NCBI GenBank assembly: GCA_029259745.1 | Contig: JAJDEO010000045.1 | Span: 1 to 48,270, forward strand | DNA: 48,270 nt | Source of the DNA: Planctomycetota bacterium | GTDB lineage: Bacteria > Planctomycetota > B15-G4 | Direction: 5' to 3' | Part shown: positions 1-11,648 of the stretch, in pieces | Numbering within the stretch: the first letter of the stretch is position 1 | How the letters are laid out: each line of letters starts with the position of its first letter | The notes under the pieces: generated by a model | What the model saw: only the letters and a program-made list of their open reading frames with translations | Told to the model about the DNA's origin: nothing | The model's database searches: none | Translations under genes and position numbers: made by a program

Positions 1-419
1 GCCAGCCAGCCCAGGGCTGTCAGGCACGCCGCACGCTGAGGTGCCGAATCAACCGCCGTCATCGAGCGCTGTGCTTGGTGGGGCTTAACTGACTGTCCAC
101 CAAACCGGGGAAAGGTCAGGACGCGTGGCTGCGCCTGCGCCAAAGACGAAGGTGGCTTTTCGGGTGGATGGTGTGTGGACCCCATCCACGGAGGCTCGTG
201 GCACCTCTCGTTCGGGAAGAACGCGGCCTCTTCGATGCTCACGTTTCGTCGCGCGCGGAGCTTTCGTCACGAGCCTCGGCGTTCCACTCGAACGTGAAAC
301 ATCGATGTCCTGCACTCTCGCAGCCGTGCAGGACGCGAGGCTCGCTTGCTTCATGGGTGGGCGCTAGTTTTCAGGGTTGGCGCTCGCGCGGGCGAGCGCT
401 GACATCGGCAACTGGCCGG
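1..419. other. Gene-free leader region rich in inverted repeats
   Basis: I see no convincing coding sequence here; the short reading frames have shadow-like composition. The stretch holds several inverted repeats: TTGGTGG at 75-81 with CCACCAA at 97-103; GAGGCTCGTG at 191-200 with CACGAGCCTC at 268-277; and a perfect 9-bp hairpin at 307-334. It may be the 5' regulatory region of the gene that follows, or the remains of an intergenic repeat element. Confidence 0.5.
307..334. repeat. Perfect 9-bp inverted repeat (hairpin)
   Basis: GTCCTGCAC at 307-315 pairs exactly with GTGCAGGAC at 326-334 around a 10-base loop. It lies about 90 bases before the first plausible start of the SGNH-TPR gene. No T-run follows, so it could be a terminator of an upstream transcript, a 5' UTR structure or an operator. 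The pairing is seen; the role is not known. Confidence 0.5.
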
Positions 420-2618
420 GTGACTGAACGCGTTACTGACGGGGTGACCAACCGGGTGAACGGAGTGACGGGCCACGAACCACGACGCCGGCGACCAGCC
501 CGTTGGCCGCGACGGCTCCTGCTCGGAGGCGTCGTCACGCCGCTGGTCGTCATCGCGTTCTTCGCCGCACTCGAGGCGCTCCTGGCGCTCGCCGGCGTCG
601 AGCCTGCAGCGGTCGGCGACGACCCGTACGTCGGCTTCTCGAGAACGCCACTGTTCGTGGTCGACGACACCGGCGCGCGCTACACGACGGCCGCATCGAA
701 GGCGAAGTGGTTCAACGACCAGTCCTTCGCCGTCGACAAACCCGACGACGTCACGCGCATCTTCTGTCTCGGCGGCTCGACGACCTTCGGACGTCCCTAC
801 GACGACCGGACGTCCTTCTGCGGCTGGCTACGCGCCCTGCTCGACACGGCGGCCCCCGGACGCTTCGAGGTCATCAACGCCGGCGGCGTCAGCTATGCGA
901 GCTACCGCGTCGCCCTCGTGCTCGACGAAGTGCTCACGCGCGACGCCGACCTCGTCATCATCTACACCGGACACAACGAGTTCCTCGAAGACCGCACGTA
1001 CGGCGAACTCGCCGACGTCCCCGCCTGGGTCCTGTCAGCCGGCTCGGCCTTGAGCCACCTGCGCACGTTCACGGCCGCCCGCGCCCTGTTCACACGATCC
1101 GCGCCCGAGACCATCTCGGACGAGGTCTCCACGCGCCTCGACGTCATCGGCCCCGACGACTACGACCGCGACGACGCCTGGCGAACCTCGGTGCTCGAAC
1201 ACCTGCGCTTCAACCTCGACCGCATGGCCGGCCGCGCTGCTGACGCCGGCGTGCCCGTTGTGTTCGTCACGCCGGCCGGCCAGCTGCGCGACTGCACGCC
1301 CTTCGCCAGCGAGCCCGACGCCGCGCTGCCCGCGGCAACCCTCGCACGCGCGGCCGACCTGCGCGCCCGGGCTGCGTCGCTTGCCAGCGCGCCGGCCGCC
1401 GTCCGCGTCGAGGCCTGGCGCGCGGCCGTCGACGCCGACCCTCGCTTCGCTCTCGCCCAATATCGCCTCGGCGAAGCGCTCTTCGAGACCGGTAAGGTCG
1501 AAGCCGCCCGCGCGGCGTTCGTCGCCGCGCGCGACGAAGACATCTGCCCGCTGCGCGCCATCAGCCCCGTGCCCGACCTCGTGCGCGCCGCGGCCGAGCG
1601 CGCCGGCGCACCGCTCGTCGACTTCGTCACCCTTGTCGACGGTCGCAGCCGCGCAGCAGGCGGCCACGGTATCCCCGGACGTGACCTCTTCTTCGACCAC
1701 GTCCACCCGACGATCGAGATGCATTGGCTCCTCGGCCAGGCACTCTTCGATGAACTCGTGGCGCTCGACGTCCGCGGACCGATCAGCCCCCTCGACGCCC
1801 CCGCGCGCGCCGCGATCTACCAAGCCGTGCAAAACTCGATCGACGTCCGCGACCACGTGGTCGCCCTACGTAATCTCGCGAAGGTCCTCGGCTGGGCCGG
1901 CAAGCGCGACGAGGCCGCGGCGCTCGCGGCCGACGCCAGTGCACTCGCGGGAGGCGGCGACGCCGAGTCGCACTTCCTCACCGGCACCTTCGCCCTCCAA
2001 GACGGACGACCGGCAGACGCGATCGCCCCGCTCGAGGCCGCCCTCGCCGTCGACCCCGGATACGCCGAGGCGGCCTACAACCTGGCCGAGGCCCTCGCGT
2101 CGTTGGGGCGCTACGCCGAGGCCATCCCACACTTCGAGAAGAGCACATCCCTGCAACCCGACAAGCTCTCGGCCTCGAACAACCTCGCGCTGATGCACCT
2201 CCGCCTCGGCGACGCCGAACGCGCACTCGAGTTGCTCGACGCACTCATCGCACGAGCGCCGGACTACGCCCGCGCGCACAACAACCGCGGCACGGCCCTC
2301 GCACGCCTGCGCCGCTACACCGAGGCCGAAGCTGCGCTCCGCGACGCCGCTCGTGCCGACCCGGGCTACGCAGAGGCGCACGCGAGCCTGGGCACGCTGC
2401 TGGCTGCACTCGGTCGGCGCGCCGAGGCCGTCGCCCCCTTGCGCCGGGCCGCCGAGCTTCGCCCCGCATCGGCCGAGGCGCAGCGCAAGCTCGGTGAGGC
2501 GCTGCTGGAAACCGGGGAACGCTCAGCCGCGATCGCGGCGCTCGAAACGGCGACGCGACTCGACCCCGACGACCATGCCGCCGCGCTGCTGCTTGATCGA
2601 GCGCGAACGCAGCGCTGA
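420..2618 (+). CDS. Membrane-anchored SGNH/GDSL-like hydrolase with C-terminal TPR repeats
   Basis: A single N-terminal membrane segment (LLLGGVVTPLVVIAFFAALE) follows a short Arg-rich cytoplasmic tail and is followed by an SGNH-like domain. Block I reads GGSTTFG, with the nucleophile Ser; the block III-like motif is GHNEF; the late Asp-His block is FFDHVHPT. One TPR-like unit (around AQYRLGEALFETG) lies between block III and the Asp-His block, inside the hydrolase domain. At least five further TPRs fill the C-terminal third. The likely role is an envelope-anchored esterase or acyl-modifying enzyme with a protein-binding tail; no substrate can be named. There is no ATG near the N-terminus. 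GTG codons at 420, 444, 456 and 465 are all possible and none has a clear Shine-Dalgarno sequence; 420 is the longest choice. Confidence 0.75.
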   Translation: MTERVTDGVTNRVNGVTGHEPRRRRPARWPRRLLLGGVVTPLVVIAFFAALEALLALAGVEPAAVGDDPYVGFSRTPLFVVDDTGARYTTAASKAKWFNDQSFAVDKPDDVTRIFCLGGSTTFGRPYDDRTSFCGWLRALLDTAAPGRFEVINAGGVSYASYRVALVLDEVLTRDADLVIIYTGHNEFLEDRTYGELADVPAWVLSAGSALSHLRTFTAARALFTRSAPETISDEVSTRLDVIGPDDYDRDDAWRTSVLEHLRFNLDRMAGRAADAGVPVVFVTPAGQLRDCTPFASEPDAALPAATLARAADLRARAASLASAPAAVRVEAWRAAVDADPRFALAQYRLGEALFETGKVEAARAAFVAARDEDICPLRAISPVPDLVRAAAERAGAPLVDFVTLVDGRSRAAGGHGIPGRDLFFDHVHPTIEMHWLLGQALFDELVALDVRGPISPLDAPARAAIYQAVQNSIDVRDHVVALRNLAKVLGWAGKRDEAAALAADASALAGGGDAESHFLTGTFALQDGRPADAIAPLEAALAVDPGYAEAAYNLAEALASLGRYAEAIPHFEKSTSLQPDKLSASNNLALMHLRLGDAERALELLDALIARAPDYARAHNNRGTALARLRRYTEAEAALRDAARADPGYAEAHASLGTLLAALGRRAEAVAPLRRAAELRPASAEAQRKLGEALLETGERSAAIAALETATRLDPDDHAAALLLDRARTQR

Positions 2619-2625
2619 GCGCAGG

Positions 2626-4290
2626 TCACTCGATCGCGACGACGACGGCGTTCGACCCGTTTCCGATGTCGCGGCCTTCGATCCCTGCGAACAGCTGGAA
2701 GTGCATCGCCATGGGCTCGATTCCGAGCGGGATGTCGTAGCTGACCGTCCGCTGTCCGCCCAGCGGCTCGAAGATGATCAGGGACGGCAGGTCGAGCAAC
2801 ACCGCGCCGTAGGTCCAGTCGAAAAGAGAACCGCCGGCCGGGGAGGCAAGCAGCGTGACGTCGAGTAAGGCGTCGGCCCGCACGTCGAGCGTCAACGTCG
2901 AACCCGGCGCCACACGGTTGACGGTGCGCAGGACGACATGCGTGTGCTCGTGCGCGCCGATGTCGACGCGCAGCTCGCCGTCGAGTGTTCCGTCCAGCAG
3001 GCGCGAGCGTCCGTTGACGTCGAAGGTCGTCCCGGGGCCGTAGGCGCCGGCATCGATCAGCGGCGAGGTCGGACGGAGTCGCACATCGTCGTCCTCGGTG
3101 CCGAGCACGTCATCGTCGCCGTCCACATCGACGAACAACGGCTCGGTGTCGATCGTCGTCCCCGTCGGGTACGGCAACGAGTCCCAGCCCTTGATCGCAT
3201 TTACATCGGCGAGCAAGAACCCGGCGCCTCCGACGTTCTCGAACAGGGCCACGCCCCCGTCCGGCCCCCAGATCGCCGAACCCGTGAGCTGGAACAGCGC
3301 CGTACCGAAGGAGAGTGCGTCAGCCCCGTTCCCGGCCGCGTTGTCGACGACGGTCGTGCCGTGCATGACGAGATCGCCGTCACTGGCGGCAACGGCGCCG
3401 CCGCGTCCCGAGACAGCGACGTTGCCCGTGAAGATCGAGTTCAGGATCGCGAACGCACCCTTCTCGACGGAAGCCAACGCCCCACCATGCAGCTGCGCGA
3501 TGTTGCCGTGGAAGCGCGACCCGATCACCGTCGGGAACGCGACGTCGGCGGCAGCCATCGCACCGCCCGACCCACTCGCTTCGTTGGCGAGGAAGACACA
3601 GCGGGTGAAGCCGCCCGCGCCAGCCGTCGTGACGAAGACCGCGCCTCCGTCGACGGCGTGGTTATTCTCGAAACGCACATGGTCGACGGACACACCGCCA
3701 GCGCGAATGAGCATCCCCGCGCCCCTCGGTTCGGGCGCGCCGTGGGCCGAGCCGCCGCGAATCGTCAGGCCGTCGATGAACGACTGGATGCCGAACGGCT
3801 CGTCGATGACGATGATGTGATGGCTGTTGTCGTCGATGCCACCGAGGTCGTCGTCGCCGCGAAGGTCGCCCGAGAGCAGCGTGACGCAGCGCTCGGGATC
3901 GCGCGAGATGAGCAGCTGTTCGTCGCCGACGAAGCCGCCGTAGAGGCGACTGCCCGACGGGACGACGAACGAGCGATCGCGCTCGAGCGTTCCGCCGTCC
4001 GGGCGATAGACACCTTCGGCGATCCAGACCTCGGCCTCGCCGTGCAGCGACGCCGCCGCGAGCCCGTCGTTGAGATCGACGAACGCGTCGGTCCACGACG
4101 TTCCGTCGGCGGCGCCCGTGGCGCTGTCATCCACGTACACGATCGGCCCGACCTGCGCCGTCGCCCCAACGGCAACAAGCAGCGACGCAGCAAGGGCTCG
4201 CCACCCCGTCTCCCCGCATCCGCCCCGCTGTCGGGCCCCACCAGCCAACTCGTTGACACAACCGTCGTAGACCGGCAGAACTCGACGCAT
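2626..4290 (-). CDS. Secreted right-handed beta-helix protein with choice-of-anchor Q-like end
   Basis: The protein has 554 residues. A late signal peptide (GWRALAASLLVAVGATAQ) leads into VYVDDSATGAADGTSWTDAF, the usual opening of polymorphic outer-membrane/beta-helix proteins. The middle is a ladder of short repeats such as GGAVFVTTAGAGGFTRCVF and GGAMAAADVAFPTVIGSRF, as in parallel beta-helices. Near residue 450 the segment ending VDIGAHEH matches the choice-of-anchor Q pattern, and a beta-rich tail follows. The start is the ATG at 4290, after a purine-rich stretch; this leaves an unusually long polar segment before the hydrophobic core. It converges on the SGNH-TPR gene with 7 bases between stops. 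It is probably an extracellular structural or carbohydrate-binding protein; no catalytic site is visible. Confidence 0.75.
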   Translation of the reverse strand: MRRVLPVYDGCVNELAGGARQRGGCGETGWRALAASLLVAVGATAQVGPIVYVDDSATGAADGTSWTDAFVDLNDGLAAASLHGEAEVWIAEGVYRPDGGTLERDRSFVVPSGSRLYGGFVGDEQLLISRDPERCVTLLSGDLRGDDDLGGIDDNSHHIIVIDEPFGIQSFIDGLTIRGGSAHGAPEPRGAGMLIRAGGVSVDHVRFENNHAVDGGAVFVTTAGAGGFTRCVFLANEASGSGGAMAAADVAFPTVIGSRFHGNIAQLHGGALASVEKGAFAILNSIFTGNVAVSGRGGAVAASDGDLVMHGTTVVDNAAGNGADALSFGTALFQLTGSAIWGPDGGVALFENVGGAGFLLADVNAIKGWDSLPYPTGTTIDTEPLFVDVDGDDDVLGTEDDDVRLRPTSPLIDAGAYGPGTTFDVNGRSRLLDGTLDGELRVDIGAHEHTHVVLRTVNRVAPGSTLTLDVRADALLDVTLLASPAGGSLFDWTYGAVLLDLPSLIIFEPLGGQRTVSYDIPLGIEPMAMHFQLFAGIEGRDIGNGSNAVVVAIE

Positions 4291-4539
4291 CACCCTGCTC
4301 TCTCGAGGAGGCGGGACTGCCCGAGACCCGCATCGGTCATCGCGAGGGGCGCACCGTTCGCGATGTGCAGCTCGGCGGCGCCCCACGGGGGCTCACCGCC
4401 ATCGGTCAGCCATCCTCGCACGAGATCGACTGGTTAGGATGCGCAATCGCTGTGACGCTCGATCGTTGAGATCTGCCGCACACACTCCCGCTGAGTTCCC
4501 CCCGTTCTCCCCTGTGTCCCCACTGCACGGAGCGCTTTG

Positions 4540-7407
<2,868 letters not shown>

Positions 7408-7422
7408 CGCTCGGCCTGTGGC

Positions 7423-7454
7423 GAGCGGTGGAGCGCGCTGGCGCGCTGCCGCTC
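7423..7454. terminator. Hairpin between convergent genes, possible bidirectional terminator
   Basis: GAGCGG (7423-7428) pairs with CCGCTC (7449-7454), and inside it AGCGCG pairs with CGCGCT around a CTGG loop. It begins 16 bases after the M16 peptidase stop and lies downstream of the minus-strand gene ending at 7518. There is no T-run, so termination is inferred from position and stem strength. Confidence 0.5.
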
Positions 7455-7517
7455 GTCATCCACGAGCATGCCCGCAGAACGCGCCGGGACTGAGACGCTC
7501 GCGCTGCCCTGACGCAG

Positions 7518-7757
7518 TCAGGCGACGGTGCGTTGGAGTCGCTTGCGGAACTCCGCGCGGCGCGAGCGGCGATCGGTGGCGCCGTCGTCCGTGAGCTGCG
7601 GGAAGAAGCCGTGCATCGTGTAGAGGTGCTTCGGGCACAGCACGATCGTGCTGCCGCCGTGCGCAACGACACCGCGCGGAAGCTGTCCGCCTTTCGGCTT
7701 GATCTGCACTCGGTTGCCGGGCTCGCCGCACATCTCGCATTCACCTGTCACGTGCAC
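7518..7757 (-). CDS. Small Cys-rich putative zinc-binding protein
   Basis: This is a 79-residue protein of unknown function. CEMC near the N-terminus and CPKH about 30 residues later form a C-x2-C...C-x2-H set fitting one zinc site. A glycine-rich turn (KPKGGQLPRGVVAHGG) lies between, and an Arg-rich tail follows. The start is the GTG at 7757: GGAGAG sits 6 bases upstream, the clearest ribosome-binding site nearby. Longer upstream frames have low-quality composition and are rejected. It is divergent from aconitase, with a 206-base shared promoter region. It could be a zinc-ribbon regulator or an RNA-binding protein; I do not recognise the family. Confidence 0.65.
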   Translation of the reverse strand: MHVTGECEMCGEPGNRVQIKPKGGQLPRGVVAHGGSTIVLCPKHLYTMHGFFPQLTDDGATDRRSRRAEFRKRLQRTVA

Positions 7758-7963
7758 CGTTTTCTCTCCAACTCCGAGTGACCAGCCGGTCGAATGCCGG
7801 CCAGAGGGCAGAGATCTACCACATCGACGGCGCGCGGGCCATGACGTGAGTGGCAACCGGCGGCCCTCGGCGGGCATCGGAATGGAGTCCACCAGTTCGC
7901 GGCGGGTGGCCTCGTGTGAGATACTGGCACCCTGTTCGCCCACCGTTCGAGAAATTGCCTGCC

Positions 7964-10246
7964 ATGAACGACCAGCTCGCTGCCATCGAAGCCCTCTACG
8001 GCCGCCTCTCCGACATCCACGCATCGGTGCGTCAGAGGCTCGGTCGACCGCTCACCCTGGCTGAGAAGATCCTCTACAGCCACTTGCGCGACCCCGATGG
8101 ACCGCTGCCCGAGCGCGGCAAGACCTACGTCGACCTGCAGCCGGATCGCGTCGCGATGCAGGACGCCACGGCTCAGATGGCGCTGCTGCAGTTCGCCATG
8201 ACCGGCCGCGAAGAGACCGCCGTGCCTGCAACCGTGCACTGCGACCACCTCATCCGTGCGCGCGTCGGCAAGGAGCGCGACCTCGCCGTCGCCAATGAAG
8301 AGAACTCCGAGGTCTACTCGTTCCTGAAGTCGGCGTCCGCGAAGTTCGGCCTCGGCTTCTGGGAGCCCGGCGCGGGCATCATCCACCAGGTCGTCCTCGA
8401 GAACTACGCGTTCCCCGGCGGTCTCATGATCGGCACCGACAGCCACACGCCCAACGCCGGTGGGCTCGGCATGGTGGCGATCGGCGTGGGCGGCGCCGAC
8501 GCGATGGAGGTCATGGCAGGCCTTCCGTTCAGCGTGCGCTTCCCGAAGCTCATCGGCGTGCATCTGAAGGGCACCATGGACGGATGGACGGCCTCGAAGG
8601 ACGTCATCCTGAAGGTGCTCGACAAGCTCACCGTGAAGGGCGGAACGGGCGCGATCGTCGAGTACTTCGGCGAAGGCGCGCGGTCGTTCTCGGCCACGGG
8701 CAAGGGCACGATCTGCAACATGGGCGCCGAGCTCGGCGCGACGTGTTCGATCTTCCCCTACGACGAGCACATGGCGAAGTACCTGCGTTCGACGAAGCGC
8801 GCGGACATCGCCGAACTCTGCGAAGCGCATGCGGCGCTCCTGCGTCCCGACGCCGAGGTCGAGGCCGACCCGAGCAAGTATTACGACCAGGTCGTCGAGA
8901 TCGACCTCTCCGACCTGCCGCCGATCCTCGTCGGCCCGCACACGCCCGACCGTGCGCGCGACGTGGCCGACCTTCAGCAAGAGGTCAAGGATGAAGGGTG
9001 GCCCGCGGAGATCTCGGCCGCCCTCATCGGATCGTGTACGAACTCGTCCTACGAAGACATGGACCGCGCCGCCTCGATCGCGCGTCAGGCCAAGGCCAAG
9101 GGACTGAAGCTCAAGACGAGTCTCATGGTGACGCCGGGCAGCTACAACGTCGACGACACGATCCGCCGCGACGGGCAGATGAAGGAACTCGAAGACATCG
9201 GTGCCGTCGTGCTCGCCAACGCCTGCGGCCCGTGCATCGGTCAGTGGCAGCGCGACGACGTGAAGAAGGGCGAGGTCAACACGATCGTCACGTCCTTCAA
9301 CCGCAACTTCTCGGGACGCAACGACGGCAACCACGACACGCTCGCCTTCATCGGCAGCCCGGACTTGGTCGTGGCGATGGCCCTCTCGGGCCGACTCGAC
9401 TTCGATCCGCGACGCGACACGATCCTCAACGACGAGGGCGAAGAAATCCTGCTCGACCCGCCGCGCGGCGACGACCTTCCCGTCTCGGGCTTCGCCATGA
9501 GCGACCGCGGCTACGTCGCCCCGCCACCGCGCGGCGTCACCGTCGACCTCGACGTCGCCGAGGACAGCGAACGCCTGCAGCTGCTCGAGCCGTTCGAGCC
9601 CATCACGAACGACGAGTTGAAGAACCTGCCCGTGCTCGTGAAGGTCAAGGGCAAGTGCACGACCGACCATATCTCCCCGGCCGGTATCTGGCTCAAGTAT
9701 CGCGGACACCTGCAGAACATCGCGATGAACTCGTACATCGGTGCGATCAACGCCTACACGGGTGGTCAGGGCCACGGCACGAACGTGCTCACGGGCGAGA
9801 CCGACGTGCCCTTCCCCGAGATCGCGAAGAGCTACCGCGACGCCGGGCTCGGCTGGGTCGTGATCGGCGACGTCAACTACGGCGAGGGCAGTTCGCGCGA
9901 GCACGCGGCCATGTCGCCGCGCTTCCTCGGCGCCCGTGCCGTGATCGCACGCAGCTTTGCGCGCATCGCCGAGACGAACCTCAAGAAACAGGGCGTCTTG
10001 GCGCTGACCTTCGACAACGAGTCGGCCTGGGACTTGATCCAAGAGAAGGACCGCCTGTCGTTCGACGGCATCGACACGCTCGCGCCGGGCAGCACCGTCA
10101 ACGTGACCATCACGCACGAGGACGGCTCGACCGACAGCTTCACGGCCAGTCACACGCTGAGCGCTCTCCAGGTGGAGTGGTTCCGCGCCGGCTCGGCACT
10201 CAACCATCTGCGCGCCGAGAACGAACGCACCGCCGCTCTCACCTGA
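7964..10246 (+). CDS. acn: Aconitate hydratase, mitochondrial-type
   Basis: The protein has 760 residues, the length of the mitochondrial-type aconitases. It interconverts citrate and isocitrate through cis-aconitate in the TCA cycle, using a [4Fe-4S] cluster. The cluster ligands fall at Cys358 (SCTNSS), Cys421 and Cys424 (CGPCIGQW), the same numbers used for the mature animal enzyme. Other signatures are TDSHTPNAGGLG near 158 and the swivelling-domain motif NYGEGSSREHAA near 640. The start is the ATG at 7964; upstream in-frame sequence has no family similarity. A tRNA-Leu gene follows 55 bases downstream on the same strand. Identity is firm; only the subfamily label carries doubt. Confidence 0.97.
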   Translation: MNDQLAAIEALYGRLSDIHASVRQRLGRPLTLAEKILYSHLRDPDGPLPERGKTYVDLQPDRVAMQDATAQMALLQFAMTGREETAVPATVHCDHLIRARVGKERDLAVANEENSEVYSFLKSASAKFGLGFWEPGAGIIHQVVLENYAFPGGLMIGTDSHTPNAGGLGMVAIGVGGADAMEVMAGLPFSVRFPKLIGVHLKGTMDGWTASKDVILKVLDKLTVKGGTGAIVEYFGEGARSFSATGKGTICNMGAELGATCSIFPYDEHMAKYLRSTKRADIAELCEAHAALLRPDAEVEADPSKYYDQVVEIDLSDLPPILVGPHTPDRARDVADLQQEVKDEGWPAEISAALIGSCTNSSYEDMDRAASIARQAKAKGLKLKTSLMVTPGSYNVDDTIRRDGQMKELEDIGAVVLANACGPCIGQWQRDDVKKGEVNTIVTSFNRNFSGRNDGNHDTLAFIGSPDLVVAMALSGRLDFDPRRDTILNDEGEEILLDPPRGDDLPVSGFAMSDRGYVAPPPRGVTVDLDVAEDSERLQLLEPFEPITNDELKNLPVLVKVKGKCTTDHISPAGIWLKYRGHLQNIAMNSYIGAINAYTGGQGHGTNVLTGETDVPFPEIAKSYRDAGLGWVVIGDVNYGEGSSREHAAMSPRFLGARAVIARSFARIAETNLKKQGVLALTFDNESAWDLIQEKDRLSFDGIDTLAPGSTVNVTITHEDGSTDSFTASHTLSALQVEWFRAGSALNHLRAENERTAALT

Positions 10247-10301
10247 CACTCACGCCCGACATTGACGTCGTCGCACGGCAGTCCACAATGCGTGCGTCGA
10301 G

Positions 10302-10386
10302 GCGAGGATGGCGGAATCGGTAGACGCGCTGGATTTAGGATCCAGTGGGGCAACCCGTGGGGGTTCGACTCCCCCTCCTCGCACCA
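10302..10386 (+). tRNA. tRNA-Leu (anticodon UAG)
   Basis: The acceptor arm GCGAGGA (10302-10308) pairs exactly with TCCTCGC (10376-10382), followed by A and an encoded CCA. The anticodon stem CTGGA/TCCAG encloses TTTAGGA, giving anticodon UAG for CUA/CUN leucine codons. A long variable arm (TGGGGCAACCCGT) is typical of class II leucine tRNAs, and the T-loop reads GGTTCGACTCC. All arms are intact. Confidence 0.97.
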
Positions 10387-10431
10387 TGCACCATCTCCGG
10401 CCTCGCGCTCAGTTCACCGACCGGCGACGCG

Positions 10432-10869
10432 TCAGGGCGCAACGAAGAGCGGCACGACCTGCGGGCCGAGATAGACCTCGTGCGCCGAGTTGATGCTGCT
10501 CAAGAAGGCCTGGTTGTAGATGTGAAGGCCGATGACGGGCATGAAGATCGAGAGGGCTGCCACGACGGCGATCCTCGAGTATGGGTGGTGAGCGCGCCAA
10601 CAGAGCCACAGGCCGCAGAGCCCGGCGAGCGTCACGCGCGTCATCAGGAACGGCACCTCGCCGTGGCCGATCAACCACGACATGGCCGGGTTGATCTCGG
10701 TGCCCGTCCCAGATCGCAACACGAAGATCGTCGCGAGCGAGTCGATCGTGACCAGAAACAGGATGAGCAGGGCCATCGTGCGCATCGGAATCCCGAAGAG
10801 ACTCGGAAGATCCCCGCGGCGATTCGGAGGCAAGCACTCGGGACGGTGGATCGCGGCGCTCTGGTCCAT
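10432..10869 (-). CDS. Small integral membrane protein, DUF5658-like
   Basis: The protein has 145 residues with three or four membrane segments, at about 30-50, 75-92 and 98-118. The first contains the acidic pattern TIDSLATIFVLRSG, followed by TEINPAMSWLIG. I recall this spacing (an Asp in the first helix, then E-x-NP-x-M) from the DUF5658 family; that match is from memory. No biochemical role is known. The ATG at 10869 has AAAGAG upstream. It converges with the tRNA-Leu gene. Its 5' side opens onto a gap that contains a long palindromic element. Confidence 0.65.
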   Translation of the reverse strand: MDQSAAIHRPECLPPNRRGDLPSLFGIPMRTMALLILFLVTIDSLATIFVLRSGTGTEINPAMSWLIGHGEVPFLMTRVTLAGLCGLWLCWRAHHPYSRIAVVAALSIFMPVIGLHIYNQAFLSSINSAHEVYLGPQVVPLFVAP

Positions 10870-10902
10870 GAAGTCTCTTTCAAGCCAGGTGGCTGGGGCG
10901 GG

Positions 10903-11079
10903 CTTAGCCGGGTTCGTTCACGGACGGTCTGCTGCGGTTGCAGCTGAATCCTTCCTGGCAGCGTTGAAGCAACGTTTCTGATCCTCAATGGCCAACACTG
11001 GTCAGAAACGTACGCTTCGCCCTGCCAGCAAAGCCCAGCTGCAACCTCGCGGCGATCGTCCATGAACAACCCGGCTTAG
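10903..11079. repeat. Long imperfect palindromic element, copy A
   Basis: The arms are complementary over about 78 bases each, around a loop near 10982-11003. The outer ends are CTTAGCCGGGTT and AACCCGGCTTAG; inner matched blocks include GGTTGCAGCTG with CAGCTGCAACC and ACGTTTCTGA with TCAGAAACGT. The arm at 10918-10952 matches the reverse complement of 11705-11739 in copy B at about 30 of 35 positions. It could be a MITE- or REPIN-like element or a transcribed hairpin. The repeat is seen; its nature is inferred. Confidence 0.85.
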
Positions 11080-11171
11080 TGACGGACCTGTCATTTCGTC
11101 GACGGGCGTGGGTGACTGAAACCCGGTCGTCGTGGTGTCTCGGGATCCTGGGCGCTATCTTCGGACGCATC

Positions 11172-11188
11172 GGAGACCCCGGGTCTCC
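11172..11188. repeat. Short GC-rich hairpin upstream of ferredoxin
   Basis: GGAGACC and GGTCTCC form a 7-bp stem with a 3-base loop, ending 34 bases before the ferredoxin start codon. It could be a 5' UTR structure, a regulator binding site, or part of the repeat-rich gap. Confidence 0.45.
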
Positions 11189-11222
11189 TCCGTTCCACTC
11201 CTCATCGTGAGACGACACCCCG

Positions 11223-11642
11223 ATGGGTGGCAGCAACCCCTACATCGACGACGTCCAGGCCGAACTCCCCACCGAGAAGTACACCGTGACCTACGTCGCG
11301 GGCGACACGGGTGAGGAGCGCACCGTCGAAGTCGACCCGGCGAAGTTCCCGTACGGCCATGACGGCCTTCCGGGCAGCATTCTCGACATCGCGCTCGGTG
11401 CCGGAATCGACATCGATCATGCCTGCGGCGGAGTCTGCGCCTGCTCGACATGCCACGTCCACGTCGAGGCAGGGCTCGAGTCGTGCTCCGAGTCGACCGA
11501 GGACGAAGAGGACATGCTCGACCTGGCTCCCGGCCTCACCGGTCAGTCGCGCCTGTCGTGTCAGTGCATCCCGAACGGTAAGGTCCCCGTGCGCGTCGTG
11601 ATCCCCGAGTGGAATCGCAACCTCGCCAGCGAAGAGCACTGA
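11223..11642 (+). CDS. fdx: [2Fe-2S] ferredoxin, adrenodoxin/Isc type
   Basis: This is a 139-residue electron carrier. The cluster ligands are Cys68, Cys74 and Cys77 in CGGVCACSTC and Cys113 in LSCQC, giving the C-x5-C-x2-C-x35-C spacing of the adrenodoxin/Fdx family. An acidic stretch (STEDEEDMLD, about 91-100) corresponds to the partner-binding helix. There are two extra Cys, at 72 and 115, beside the ligands, and about 18 residues precede the ferredoxin fold. Likely roles are iron-sulfur cluster assembly or supplying electrons to a reductase or oxygenase; no isc genes are in the window to decide. Palindromic elements flank it, copy A upstream and copy B six bases after its stop. Confidence 0.92.
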   Translation: MGGSNPYIDDVQAELPTEKYTVTYVAGDTGEERTVEVDPAKFPYGHDGLPGSILDIALGAGIDIDHACGGVCACSTCHVHVEAGLESCSESTEDEEDMLDLAPGLTGQSRLSCQCIPNGKVPVRVVIPEWNRNLASEEH

Positions 11643-11648
11643 CCCTGG

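Larger units (their letters stand above)
10870..11222. other. Divergent intergenic region holding a palindromic element
   Basis: This 353-base gap separates the divergent DUF5658-like gene and the ferredoxin gene. Half of it is the long imperfect palindrome at 10903-11079. The rest contains a strong hairpin at 11172-11188 and presumably both promoters. No coding sequence is supported. Confidence 0.6.
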
